Assembly: GCA_020636405.1 (NCBI GenBank)
Contig: JACJXW010000011.1
Location: 1 to 64,000, forward strand
Reading direction: 5' to 3'
Source of the DNA: Lewinellaceae bacterium
Lineage (GTDB): Bacteria > Bacteroidota > Bacteroidia > Chitinophagales > Saprospiraceae
Length of the DNA: 64,000 bases
Part shown: positions 18,347-26,316 of the stretch, one piece after another
Layout: each line of letters starts with the position of its first letter
Position numbering within the stretch: the stretch's first letter is position 1
The notes under the pieces: generated by a model
What the model saw: the letters and a program-made list of their open reading frames with translations, nothing else
Database searches by the model: none
What the model was told of the DNA's origin: nothing
Position numbers and translations under genes: made by a program

Positions 18347-18987
18347 TCCCGTTCAAGCCTTACTAAGCTCATTTTATTCGCTAAGTGCGGCTAAAGAACG
18401 GGACTGTCGCTCTTCGACCGCCATAGCCTTCGGCGACGGAGGTGAGCTCCAGCACAATCCCATTGAGATGTTGTAGTAGGTTGAGGCATTGCCGAAATCC
18501 CGCTTTTCTAGTGAAGCAGCAGAACGCAGTGATGCGTTGCGCAACTAAAGCGGGAAGAGCACATCCAGATGCCTGCATTCACCGAATGTAAAGGCATCCC
18601 GACAAAGGCCTAGTAGGCGTTTCGTCGGGAGTAGATAGGCCCGGCGCTACGGCCGGGCTGTCGCTCTTCGACCGCCATAGCTTTCGGCGACGGCGGTGCG
18701 CTCCAACTGCTTGCTTGACTTGAAATGATGAGTAGGTTGAGGCGTAGCCGAAATCCCGACATAGCGGAGTAGGCGAACGAAGGTAAGCCGTAACGTAACT
18801 TCGTCGGGAAGAGCACATCCAGAGTAGATAGGACTGCGATCCCGTTCAAGAAGTAGTAAGGTTCGCTAGAGCTCACCAACTACTTCTAAAGAACGGGACT
18901 GTCGCTCTTCGACCGCCATAGCTTTCGGCGACGGCGGTGCGCTCCAACTGCTTGCTTGACTTGAAATGAAGAGTAGGTTGAGGCGTG
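18347..18987 (+). repeat. Degenerate array end riddled with nested palindromes
   Basis: CRISPR repeat pieces continue but are split by palindromes at four points of the repeat. After GTAGG: 18498-18555 (TCCCGC...GCGGGA) and 18754-18809 (TCCCGAC...GTCGGGA). After CATCCAGA: 18570-18630, an ATGCCT...AGGCAT hairpin joined to TCCCGAC...GTCGGGA. After GATAGG: 18640-18657. After CTGCGA: 18347-18403 and 18840-18898 (TCCCGTTC...GAACGGGA). The last has a second inner stem, AGAAGTAGT with ACTACTTCT. Further hairpins of the type GTCGC...GCGAC lie in the former spacers. No protein is encoded. Confidence 0.8.
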
Positions 18988-19206
18988 TTTATAATAATCC
19001 AAAAATGGGCCACCATAATAATTGAAAAAGGGACCACCCTGGCCACGGGAAGGGTTAAAAAATCAATTGCTTGCCTGCCATCTTAACAGAACCAGCTGGC
19101 TCAACCATTGAGCGGGGATTGCCCTGTCAAGGATTTTGGGGAAAAATTTTGTGTTGCGACGATAAGAGCGGCGCCTTTCCTAATCAACGAAGCCTCGGCG
19201 AAGTTG
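18988..19206. other. Foreign segment interrupting the array remnant; possible IS end
   Basis: Sequence character changes abruptly at about 18988. GGGCCACC and GGGACCACC occur 26 bp apart next to AT-rich runs, which is reminiscent of the repeated ends of IS21-like elements. No transposase frame is present, so at most this is a solo end or remnant. Confidence 0.3.
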
Positions 19207-19492
19207 ATGGCGACGGCGGTAAGCTCCAGCACAATCCCATTGAGATGTTGTAGTAGGTTGAGGCTTTGCCGAAATCCCGCTTTTCTAGTGAAGCAGCAGA
19301 ACGCAGTGATGCGTTGCGCAACTAAAGCGGGAAGAGCACATCCAGATGCCTGCATTCACCGAATGTAAAGGCATCCCGACAAAGGCCTAGTAGGCGTTTC
19401 GTCGGGAGTAGATAGGCCCGGCGCTACGGCCGGGATGTCGCTCTTCGACCGCCATAGCTTTCGGCGACGGCGGTGCGCTCCAACTGCTTGAT
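19207..19492 (+). repeat. Direct duplicate of the palindrome-rich array remnant
   Basis: This stretch repeats 18430-18715 at a constant offset of 777 bp with few changes. It includes the GTAGG fragment (19253-19257), the TCCCGC...GCGGGA palindrome (19275-19332), the repeat fragment AGAGCACATCCAGA and the TCCCGGCGCTACGGCCGGGA-type hairpin (from 19417). It shows that the decayed array end was itself duplicated and then split by the 18988-19206 segment. Confidence 0.8.
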
Positions 19493-19762
19493 GAGGAATG
19501 ATGAGCAGGTGTCAACGGTCACGTAAAACCACAAAAGGTCATGAAAAACGTACCACTCCAAATTGTTAGGCTGAAGAAATAGAATCGGGAGAGCCGGCAG
19601 GCCAATATCATCGGCCCAAGAAGAAGGATGACTATAAAGCCATAGTGAAGGGGGGGAGCCATGCCACACATCCAATTTAAACAGGCCCCGGCACACAAAA
19701 GAAAAGCCGCCCTGGGGGGCAGCTTCACTTCATTTCACATTACAACGGCGTATTATTTTTAG
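19493..19762. other. Junction region beyond the array remnant, no gene seen
   Basis: After the last array-like bases the sequence changes near TGTCAACGGTCACGTAAAACC. The next 270 bp contain no convincing gene, and short frames here have no domains. The abrupt change may mark another element end. The gap continues to the lysyl-oxidase gene stop at 19847. Confidence 0.4.
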
Positions 19763-19846
19763 ATGAGACGAAGGCGGCCCGGCCCAGTGAAGCCCTGTTA
19801 CTCCTCCCCGCCCATCCGTGTCATCCGCCTTCCCCCGCGTTCCAAC

Positions 19847-22240
19847 CTACCGCAACACACTCATCTTTCCCGCCACAAACCCCGCATCCCCGATCAGCTT
19901 GTACCAGTACATGCCTTCCGGCAGGGCGGCCCCGTCGATCACCACCTCGCTGCCTCTGATGTTCTCGTAGGTGCGCACGAGCTGGCCGTTCATGCCTGCT
20001 ACCTCCAGGCGGAATACCTGGCCGTCCGGATTGTCGAACACCAGGCGGGTTTGCTGGCGGAACGGGTTGGGGAACAGTTGCACCTGCAGCTTGCGGGCTA
20101 TATCATCGGTGGAGCTCACCGGGCTGTATTCCACGCAACCGCCCACGATGCGGGTGACCGTCCGTTCCTGGTTCTGGTTGATGATGTCGACGATCTCGTC
20201 GATGCAGATGAGGGCCTCGGGCTCTCCGGAGTAGTAGATCCGGCAGAGGGGTATGAATTCGCTGTTCTTCTGGATCAGGGAATCCTGGTAGGACAGGCCG
20301 ATGACCTGCCGGCCGTTGCCGCTGGGGTCCATCGGGTACTGGGCCGGGTCGACCAGGTTCTCTACCCGCATGATGTTCAGGCCGCTCATTTTGAACTGGT
20401 AGCCGTTGACGCGCGAATAGGGGTTGCGGATGCCGATGTCGACATAACCGGAATCGAAGTTGGCGTCCAGAATGGAGAGGGAGGTCGTGTCTGTACTGTT
20501 GAGCACCCCGTCCGGGAAGTTGCAGTGGTCGTGGACGCCGGTGCCCTGGTGTTGATGGGCGTTCCCGAAGTTGATGCAGCTGGACAGCAGGGCGGCGTCG
20601 AAGACGGTCACCTGCCCGTCCCGGTTGAGGTCGTTGCAGGGGGCGGGGGTGATGTCATCGGCCAGTATTTGCACGGCGTACTGGCGGGCATCCAGGATCT
20701 CCTGTACGCCATTCTGGTCGATGTCGCCGTGCAGGGCGGAGCCGCCGCACTCGCCGTTGCAATCCAGCCGGGTATTGCCGTACAGCGTGCCCGTGCAATC
20801 CACGTAAGGGGCGCAATTGGGGTCGAAGGCTACTTCCAGCTCGCCGGAACTGCGGTCCAGCGTGAGGCATACCTGAGCCCAGTTGTTGAGGGTGTCTCGT
20901 TCGATGTGGCCCAGCTTGTCGGGAGCGTTGTCCCAGTTGACACGGGAGACGAAGGTGTAGTTGCCGTCAGGGATGTCGGTCACGTCGACCCACTGGCAGG
21001 CCAGGCTGGAGCCGTAGATGTCGTAACAGCCTGCTGAAATGCCCATATTGCCGCAACCATACTGGGCCGTGCCGGTGTTGCAGCCCAGGTCGATCACGCA
21101 GAATCCGTTCTTGAAGCCGATGGGGATCTCCGTTCCGTTCTCGGTGAAGAGCAGGTATTCGGCGTAGCCGTCGTAGTGGAAATGGTTGTGACAATTGTTC
21201 CAGGTGAACTGGTTGTTATCGTAGGAGGGCTGGCCGATGTAATAATCGACCTCGCCGATGTTCTCGATCCAGGTGGTAAAGCGGATGATGTCGCGCATGC
21301 CGTAACCCTGCAGGCATCCTTCTTCGATGAGGCAGGGGTCGGTGGAGTTTATTCTGTCCAGTTGCAGGGAGTTGACGAGCACGTCCTGCCGCAGCATGAG
21401 GTCCGGCGAATCCGGGCAGTCGGGGTCCCCCTGGGGCAGGCAGGAGCCGTCGTCGACAGTGGCCAGCGGGTTGAAATTGCAGGAGGTGGGGTCAGTGCAG
21501 CCTACTACGGGCCCTTCGTAGATGATCTCCCATCGGATGCTGTCGGGGCAGGCGTCTTCCTTGTCCCCGATGCGGATATAGTACGGGACGCCGGCGTCGA
21601 AAAAGGCAGTGAGGACCGCCTGTGGGGCACAATCGTTCTCATCGTCGTTGTAAAATATGGCGCCGGTATTGTCTTCCGCGACGAAGATGCCTTCGCAGGT
21701 GTCGTAGATCCAGATCTTGGTGTCGCAATCCGTCAATCCGCAGGTGGAAATGGTGTAGGTGCCCACACTATCGGGGGTAAAGATGTACCAGCTGTCGTCG
21801 TAGGTGGCCACGTGCATGCCCGTATCCACGGGGACCGCCATATTGCAGGATTGGGCGGGGGCACAGTTGAACTCTATGCTGTATCCTCTGCCGAAATTGC
21901 TGCCGGAGTAGAGGGTGTCGCCATTGAGGAGGATGCGGGCGTAACCCGGGAAGAAGATGCCGTCTCCGTAGGAATCGAGTATGCTGACGGTAATACAGGT
22001 ACTGTCGGGGATGCACATCTCCTCGGTGTACAAGGTGTTGTTGCTGTAAGCGCCGCCGCCGGATATCCCGTAGATATTGCCGTCGCTATCGACGACGGAC
22101 CAGCTGGTCTCGTTGGCGAACTGGTCGGTGCGAATTTCAATCACCAGGGGAAGGAGTGTGGAGTCTGCACAGGGCGTTTGAGCAACGAGGGGCAGGTATC
22201 CTGCCACGAACAGGAAGGCCAGGGATATAATTTGTTTCAT
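19847..22240 (-). CDS. Secreted lysyl-oxidase-like copper enzyme with dockerin-like repeats and T9SS tail
   Basis: The 797-residue protein has a signal peptide (1-20), a beta-rich N-terminal part, a GCTDPTSCNFNP...DDGSC motif (247-267) and then a lysyl oxidase domain (about 280-465). The copper site CHNHFH (350-355) matches the CHxHxH site of animal lysyl oxidase. Lys377 in GFKNGFC and a Tyr in GCYDIYGSSLACQW (405-417) are the residues that could form the lysyl tyrosylquinone cofactor. Dockerin-like calcium motifs follow (GDIDQNGVQEILDARQ, DLNRDGQVTVFDAALL), and the C-terminus (VQLFPNPF...GMYWYKLI) is a type IX secretion signal. The enzyme would oxidise amines of lysines or polyamines outside the cell; the substrate is unknown. 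Confidence 0.85.
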   Translation of the reverse strand: MKQIISLAFLFVAGYLPLVAQTPCADSTLLPLVIEIRTDQFANETSWSVVDSDGNIYGISGGGAYSNNTLYTEEMCIPDSTCITVSILDSYGDGIFFPGYARILLNGDTLYSGSNFGRGYSIEFNCAPAQSCNMAVPVDTGMHVATYDDSWYIFTPDSVGTYTISTCGLTDCDTKIWIYDTCEGIFVAEDNTGAIFYNDDENDCAPQAVLTAFFDAGVPYYIRIGDKEDACPDSIRWEIIYEGPVVGCTDPTSCNFNPLATVDDGSCLPQGDPDCPDSPDLMLRQDVLVNSLQLDRINSTDPCLIEEGCLQGYGMRDIIRFTTWIENIGEVDYYIGQPSYDNNQFTWNNCHNHFHYDGYAEYLLFTENGTEIPIGFKNGFCVIDLGCNTGTAQYGCGNMGISAGCYDIYGSSLACQWVDVTDIPDGNYTFVSRVNWDNAPDKLGHIERDTLNNWAQVCLTLDRSSGELEVAFDPNCAPYVDCTGTLYGNTRLDCNGECGGSALHGDIDQNGVQEILDARQYAVQILADDITPAPCNDLNRDGQVTVFDAALLSSCINFGNAHQHQGTGVHDHCNFPDGVLNSTDTTSLSILDANFDSGYVDIGIRNPYSRVNGYQFKMSGLNIMRVENLVDPAQYPMDPSGNGRQVIGLSYQDSLIQKNSEFIPLCRIYYSGEPEALICIDEIVDIINQNQERTVTRIVGGCVEYSPVSSTDDIARKLQVQLFPNPFRQQTRLVFDNPDGQVFRLEVAGMNGQLVRTYENIRGSEVVIDGAALPEGMYWYKLIGDAGFVAGKMSVLR

Positions 22241-22382
22241 TAGAGTGTCTTTTAAAGGCTAAATTTATGCTTTTTACTTTTGTTCCTGGCCAATTGCCCT
22301 ATTTTTAGGAAGACGAATGACAAATTTTATATTCGGCAATTTTCCAGGGCGAGCCTTTGGGAACAACAAAATTAATCAAATC

Positions 22383-24782
22383 ATGAAGCTTTCTACGCTG
22401 CTGCTTGGTATTCTTTTTCTGATGCCGGCCGTTCTATTCTCCCAGGAGCGATACTCCCGCGCCGCCATCCACCTCAACGGGCAAACCCCGATGGAACTGG
22501 CGGCCACCGGTATAGACATCACCCATGGCTTCTGGGAGGAGCAGCGCCTCTTCATTTCTGAATTTTCACAGGAAGAGCTCGGCCGGTTGCGGCAGGCCGG
22601 CTTTACCACCGACATCCTCATCCCCGACGTGCAGGCCCACTATCTGGAGCAGAATGAGCGCCTGGCCCAACAGCTGTCCCTGCGCTCCGGGCCGGACAGC
22701 TGCGACGCCATCGCGGCCAAGCAGTATCCCTTTGCCGTTCCCGAACATTTTGTGCTGGGCTCCATGGGCGGGTTTTACACCTACCAGGAAATGCTCGATC
22801 AGCTCGACGCCATGGCGGAGGAGTATCCTCACCTGATCTCTATCCGCCAGCCCATCGGCGACATCCTGACCCACGAGGGGCGCCCCATCTACTGGCTGCG
22901 CTTGTCCGATAACCCCGATGTGGACGAGGACGAACCGGAGCTGCTCTACACCGCCCTCCACCATGCCCGGGAACCGAACAGCCTCAGCCAGCTCCTCTTC
23001 TTCGTGTGGTATTTGTTGGAAAACTATGAGCAGGACGCCGAGATCCGCGCCCTGGTGGACAATACCGAACTCTACCTGGTGCCCTGCATCAACCCGGACG
23101 GCTACCTCTACAACGAAACCACCAACCCGGACGGCGGCGGCTTCTGGCGCAAGAACCGCCGCGACAACGGCGACGGGACCTTCGGCGTAGACCTCAACCG
23201 CAACTACGGCTTCGAATGGGCTACCGGCAGCGGCTCTTCTCCCGTTACCAATTCACAGACCTACCACGGGCCCTCGGGCTTTTCCGAGCCGGAAACCCAG
23301 GCCATCCGACAGCTGTGCCTGGAGCACGACTTTCGCATCGCCCTCAACTACCATACCTTCAGCAATGTCCTGATCTACCCCTGGACAAACTCCGGCCTGC
23401 CAACGGCCGACCAGCACATCTTCGGGCCCCTCGCCCAGGAGATGTCCTACCAGAACTTCTATCAGCCGGGCACCATCATCGAAACCCTCAACTACCTGGC
23501 CAACGGCAGTTCCGACGACTGGATGTACGGCGAGCAAACGGAAAAGAACAAGATCTTCGCCATGACCCCCGAGGTGGGCTCCTCCTTCTGGCCCACCATA
23601 GACCGGATCGAAACCAACTGCCTGGCCACCATGCATATGAACCTGACCGGCCTGCGCGCCGTGCACAACTATGCCCTGCTGGAGTACCCCCAGGTAAGAT
23701 ACATCACCAGCCGGGAGCCAAACCTCGACTACACGGTGCGCCGCCTCGGCCTGGTGGACGGGCCCTTCATTGTGAACCTGATCCCGCTTTCCGCAAATGT
23801 AGTAAGCGCCGGCAGCCCGGTGGCCTATCAGCTGGAGCACTGGGAGTCGCGCGCCGGCAGCTTCCCCGTCGTCCTGAGCGGCGATATCACCGACGGGGAG
23901 GAGGTAACCCTGCTGCTGGAACTGGACAATGGCGCCTGGGTGCGCCGCGATACCCTGCATTGGATCTACTTTGACGGAGCGTCCGGTTTCCTGGACGACA
24001 TCAGCAGCGCCGGCGTATGGCAACAGGAAGAAACCGGCTGGGGGCTGACCACCGGGCAGTACTTCTCGCCGCCCACTTCCTTCACCGACTCCCCGGATGG
24101 CGACTACGAACTCGTCTCCGAAAACTACCTCACGCTGAACCGCCGCATCCACATCCCGGATCCCGAGGAGGCCACCCTTTCCTTCAAGGCCCAGTGGAGC
24201 CTCTCCCGTCAGCAGCCCGACTTCGCCCAGGTGCTGCTCTCCGTCAACGGCGGCGACTTCTTCCCGCTCTGCGGCAAGTACACCCAGCGCCTTTACTATA
24301 CCGGCATCGACTGGACGCCCGCCTACATGAACCGCATCTGGCCCTGGGTGGAGGAGGAGATCCCCCTGGCGCCCTACGTCAATGCCGGCGACAGCATCGC
24401 CATCCAGTTTGCCATGGTCTCCGCCGGCGGCATCGCCGACGGCTTCTACTTCGACGACCTGATCATCGGCCTGGGAGAATCGGCCGTTTCCGGGCCGCTC
24501 ACCCTGGAGCCGGAGGACTTCACGGCGATCACCGTCTACCCCAACCCCGCCCGCGGTGAGGCGGTGGTGGAGGTGCGCTTTGCGGAGCCGTTCGCCACCC
24601 CACAGCTGGAGGCCTACAACAGCCTGGGCCAGCGGGTGGCTGCCCTGCCCCTGCGCAGTACTGCCGGCAAGGGCCGCACCCGCGTGACGGTGGACACCCG
24701 GGGCTGGCAGCCCGGAATGTACTACCTGAAGGTGAGGGGAAAGGGGAAATTGGTGGGGCTGCAGAAGCTGATGGTGGAGTGA
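22383..24782 (+). CDS. Secreted M14 zinc carboxypeptidase with T9SS tail
   Basis: A metallocarboxypeptidase of the M14 family, about 799 residues. The signal peptide MKLSTLLLGILFLMPAVLFSQ fixes the start at 22383; an upstream in-frame ATG at 22317 would bury it. The zinc motif HxxE is in LHHAREPNS (His194, Glu197), followed by NPDGYLYNE, the substrate-binding GVDLNRNYGFEW, the third zinc ligand in ALNYHTFSN and a catalytic Glu in MTPEVGSSFWP. A large beta-rich region follows, and the end (VYPNPARGEAVVEV...GMYYLKVRG) is a type IX secretion C-terminal domain. It is divergent from the lysyl-oxidase gene with a 142-bp gap, so they may share a control region. It likely digests external protein. 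Confidence 0.93.
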   Translation: MKLSTLLLGILFLMPAVLFSQERYSRAAIHLNGQTPMELAATGIDITHGFWEEQRLFISEFSQEELGRLRQAGFTTDILIPDVQAHYLEQNERLAQQLSLRSGPDSCDAIAAKQYPFAVPEHFVLGSMGGFYTYQEMLDQLDAMAEEYPHLISIRQPIGDILTHEGRPIYWLRLSDNPDVDEDEPELLYTALHHAREPNSLSQLLFFVWYLLENYEQDAEIRALVDNTELYLVPCINPDGYLYNETTNPDGGGFWRKNRRDNGDGTFGVDLNRNYGFEWATGSGSSPVTNSQTYHGPSGFSEPETQAIRQLCLEHDFRIALNYHTFSNVLIYPWTNSGLPTADQHIFGPLAQEMSYQNFYQPGTIIETLNYLANGSSDDWMYGEQTEKNKIFAMTPEVGSSFWPTIDRIETNCLATMHMNLTGLRAVHNYALLEYPQVRYITSREPNLDYTVRRLGLVDGPFIVNLIPLSANVVSAGSPVAYQLEHWESRAGSFPVVLSGDITDGEEVTLLLELDNGAWVRRDTLHWIYFDGASGFLDDISSAGVWQQEETGWGLTTGQYFSPPTSFTDSPDGDYELVSENYLTLNRRIHIPDPEEATLSFKAQWSLSRQQPDFAQVLLSVNGGDFFPLCGKYTQRLYYTGIDWTPAYMNRIWPWVEEEIPLAPYVNAGDSIAIQFAMVSAGGIADGFYFDDLIIGLGESAVSGPLTLEPEDFTAITVYPNPARGEAVVEVRFAEPFATPQLEAYNSLGQRVAALPLRSTAGKGRTRVTVDTRGWQPGMYYLKVRGKGKLVGLQKLMVE

Positions 24783-25080
24783 GGGTTGAGGGAGTGGAAA
24801 TGCCTGGAAAGAGATGGAAATGAGTAGAAATGTTTCTTATGCCTGATTAGATCAAGGCGGAAGTCGGACACGAGCGAAGCGACTGACAGCGTAAATGGGA
24901 AGTCGGAAATGAGGCCATGAAAGTCAAGAACTTATAACTTGATATGATCGCTTCTTTATGTCCGGATCTAATACACCTATACACTTATACACCTATACAC
25001 AAACTGTCCGGTAGTGTGGCCAGTCAGGGTCGCCGCCGCTGCCTTCGGCCGCCGAATAACAAAATAATTTCGGGTGAGGG
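24783..25080. other. Intergenic region with short direct repeats
   Basis: No gene is seen. It holds two kinds of short repeat: TGGAAATG-like units at 24797-24830, and TACACCTATACAC / TTATACACCTATACAC at about 24970-25005. Confidence 0.5.
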
Positions 25081-25111
25081 TTGTTTTTTTTGATTAAACC
25101 TCTTACATTTG
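25081..25111 (+). promoter_or_regulatory. Candidate promoter for the tRNA-fMet region
   Basis: TTG at 25081-25083, a 20-bp spacer, and TACATTTG at 25104-25111 fit the Bacteroidota housekeeping sigma pattern (TTG, 19-20 bp, TAnnTTTG). It points at the tRNA gene starting 159 bp later. Confidence 0.55.
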
Positions 25112-25205
25112 CATGCCCAATCAGACAACGAAAATGTTCGTTGTGGGGACATCGCCGGATTTACACCCTTTTAAGGGGAACAGATCGCGGGCGATATGGT
25201 AACAT

Positions 25206-25250
25206 CGCGGAGTGGAGTCCCGCTTTTCTTAAAAGCGGGATAGCTCGTCA
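25206..25250 (+). pseudogene. Broken 5' half-copy of tRNA-fMet with an inserted hairpin
   Basis: CGCGGAGTGGAG at 25206-25217 and TAGCTCGTC at 25241-25249 match positions 1-12 and 20-28 of the intact tRNA at 25270. In between, the D-loop bases CAGTTGG are replaced by a perfect palindrome of 23 bp (25218-25240), TCCCGC...GCGGGA. Homology ends after TAGCTCGTC, so no functional tRNA can form. The palindrome has the same TCCCG/CGGGA termini as those in the CRISPR repeats. Confidence 0.75.
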
Positions 25251-25269
25251 GGCGGTGTTCCAACAAAAT

Positions 25270-25643
25270 CGCGGAGTGGAGCAGTTGGTAGCTCGTCGGG
25301 CTCAAGATGCTGATCCGCTGTGGTTCCGGTTTCCACCAGGCCGGTTCCGAGGTGCGCGAAAGCGTACGGCAGCAGGTCTTGCAAGGGCTGCCCCGGCAGA
25401 AACGCCGGGGTGATTTTCCGTCAAATTCGGGGAAACCTGTGGTGTGGTAATCCCGAGCCAAGTCGTGACAACTTGTTCGTCACGGAAGGTGTAGAGACTT
25501 AACGGCGGACACCCTCCTCCCGAAAGGGAAAGGGTGAAGAGAAAGTCCAGGTTACAAATCCTGACAGTTAATCGTCAGGAGCAGCGAAAGCTGTAGTGGC
25601 ACGCATAACCCGAAGGTCGCAGGTTCGAGTCCTGCCTCCGCTA
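25270..25643 (+). tRNA. Initiator tRNA-fMet (CAU) gene split by a group I intron
   Basis: The exons are 25270-25302 and 25604-25643 and give a 73-nt tRNA. It folds fully: acceptor GCGGAG/CTCCGC, D stem GAGC/GCTC, anticodon stem TCGGG/CCCGA with loop CTCATAA, and T arm GCAGG-TTCGAGT-CCTGC. Two features mark it as the initiator: the C1-U72 mismatch at the end of the acceptor stem and three G-C pairs (GGG/CCC) next to the anticodon loop. CCA is not encoded. The intron follows U33, just before the anticodon. Confidence 0.92.
25303..25603 (+). ncRNA. Group I self-splicing intron in tRNA-fMet
   Basis: The 301-nt intervening sequence has the conserved core of tRNA group I introns (IC3-like, as in Azoarcus and cyanobacteria). 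GTCAAATTCGGGGAAACC and GGTAATCCCGAGCCAAG form P4/P5, and GGTGTAGAGACTT and AAGTCCAGG form P7 (AGACTT with AAGTC). P2 is CCCCGGC/GCCGGGG, P8 is TCCC-GAAA-GGGA, and P9 is CCTGAC...GTCAGG. The 5' exon ends in U and the intron ends in G (25603), as group I splicing requires. No protein is encoded inside. The 5' domain of about 90 nt before P2 is longer than in minimal introns, and I could not settle the exact P1 pairing. Confidence 0.93.
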
Positions 25644-25653
25644 CGAATTTTTT

Positions 25654-25688
25654 AAAGGCAAAGGTGCGAAGCACTTTTGCCTTTTTTT
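25654..25688 (+). terminator. Rho-independent terminator after tRNA-fMet
   Basis: AAAGGCAAAGGTGC-GAA-GCACTTTTGCCTTT forms a stable stem with small internal imperfections and is followed by a run of T. It begins 10 bp after the tRNA. Confidence 0.8.
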
Positions 25689-25690
25689 GT

Positions 25691-25731
25691 ATACGAAAGC
25701 CTCGAGCAATTCTCGAGGCTTTCGTATTTTT
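25691..25731 (+). terminator. Second strong hairpin before the endonuclease gene
   Basis: ATACGAAAGCCTCGAG (25691-25706) pairs perfectly with 25712-25727 around CAATT, followed by TTTT. This 16-bp stem may end tRNA transcription or form an RNA structure just 10 bp upstream of the endonuclease start. Confidence 0.7.
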
Positions 25732-25737
25732 AATGCT

Positions 25738-26199
25738 ATGGATACGAAGCTGAAAGGAGACATTGCCGAACAGGCGTTGGTGCTGAATGCGTTGAAGCGA
25801 GGCTGGGGAGTCCTCACTCCAGTTGGCGACCGGTTGCCATATGATTTGGTGTTAGATATTGACGGCACTTTGATCAAGGTGCAAGTCAAAAGTGCCTGGT
25901 GGGATGGCAATAAAGGGAATTACGTTGTTGACAACCGTCGTACAAAAACCAACCGCCGGGTCATGAAGCGAGAAAATTACAAAGCAGTTGATTTCGACTT
26001 TGCCTTTCTGTACATCGAAGAGAAGGCTATTTTCTACATCATGCCGGCGGAGGCCTTCATTTCTTATGGTTCTGAGATTCATTTGGTGGAGGAGGAGAAA
26101 AGGCAGCGGAAGCCGAGATCGGCTCGGTATAGAGAGGCGTGGGAGCTGGTGGGAGAGGCTTGCCGGGCTGAAAAGGCCAGGGAAAAGGGCAGCTTGTGA
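25738..26199 (+). CDS. PD-(D/E)XK homing endonuclease of the I-Ssp6803I type, outside the intron
   Basis: This 153-residue protein resembles the PD-(D/E)XK homing endonucleases known from the tRNA-fMet group I intron of cyanobacteria. The core is visible: helix residue Glu11 in GDIAEQALVLNALKRGW, Asp36 in DRLPYDLVLDIDG, and Gln49-x-Lys51 in IKVQVKSAWW, followed by a basic stretch VVDNRRTKTNRRVMKRENYK. The reader should note it starts 94 bp after the tRNA 3' end, not inside the intron. The likely target is an intronless tRNA-fMet gene, and the neighbouring split tRNA would be immune. I chose ATG 25738; a longer frame would run through the 25691 hairpin. Confidence 0.8.
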   Translation: MDTKLKGDIAEQALVLNALKRGWGVLTPVGDRLPYDLVLDIDGTLIKVQVKSAWWDGNKGNYVVDNRRTKTNRRVMKRENYKAVDFDFAFLYIEEKAIFYIMPAEAFISYGSEIHLVEEEKRQRKPRSARYREAWELVGEACRAEKAREKGSL

Positions 26200-26316
26200 A
26201 CCTCGCTGCGTTGCAATAAAACCGTACAACCCCTCCATTACTGCCCGCCTTTTTTGCTATCTTTATCAGCATGAAAAAGTACCCCAGAAACAACCAAAAC
26301 AGATAGCCTGCCCCTG

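Noticed and set aside
13486..18879. Many minus-strand frames encoding repeated peptides such as VAVLSTLDVLSY, SQSYLLWMCSPT and RSPIYSGCALL
   Set aside because: They are the three reading frames of the CRISPR repeat on the opposite strand, not a repeat protein.
17573..18898. Palindromes in the array as integron attC sites
   Set aside because: They lack the paired GTTRRRY/RYYYAAC ends, no integrase is near, and they sit inside CRISPR repeats.
19763..21037. A 424-residue plus-strand frame rich in Val, Ala, Gly, Asp and His
   Set aside because: It lies antisense to the lysyl-oxidase gene, which has a signal peptide, domains and sorting tail; the plus frame has no domain.
25206..25250. A second functional tRNA upstream of tRNA-fMet
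   Set aside because: Only positions 1-12 and 20-28 are present, with a hairpin in the D-loop and no anticodon or T arm.
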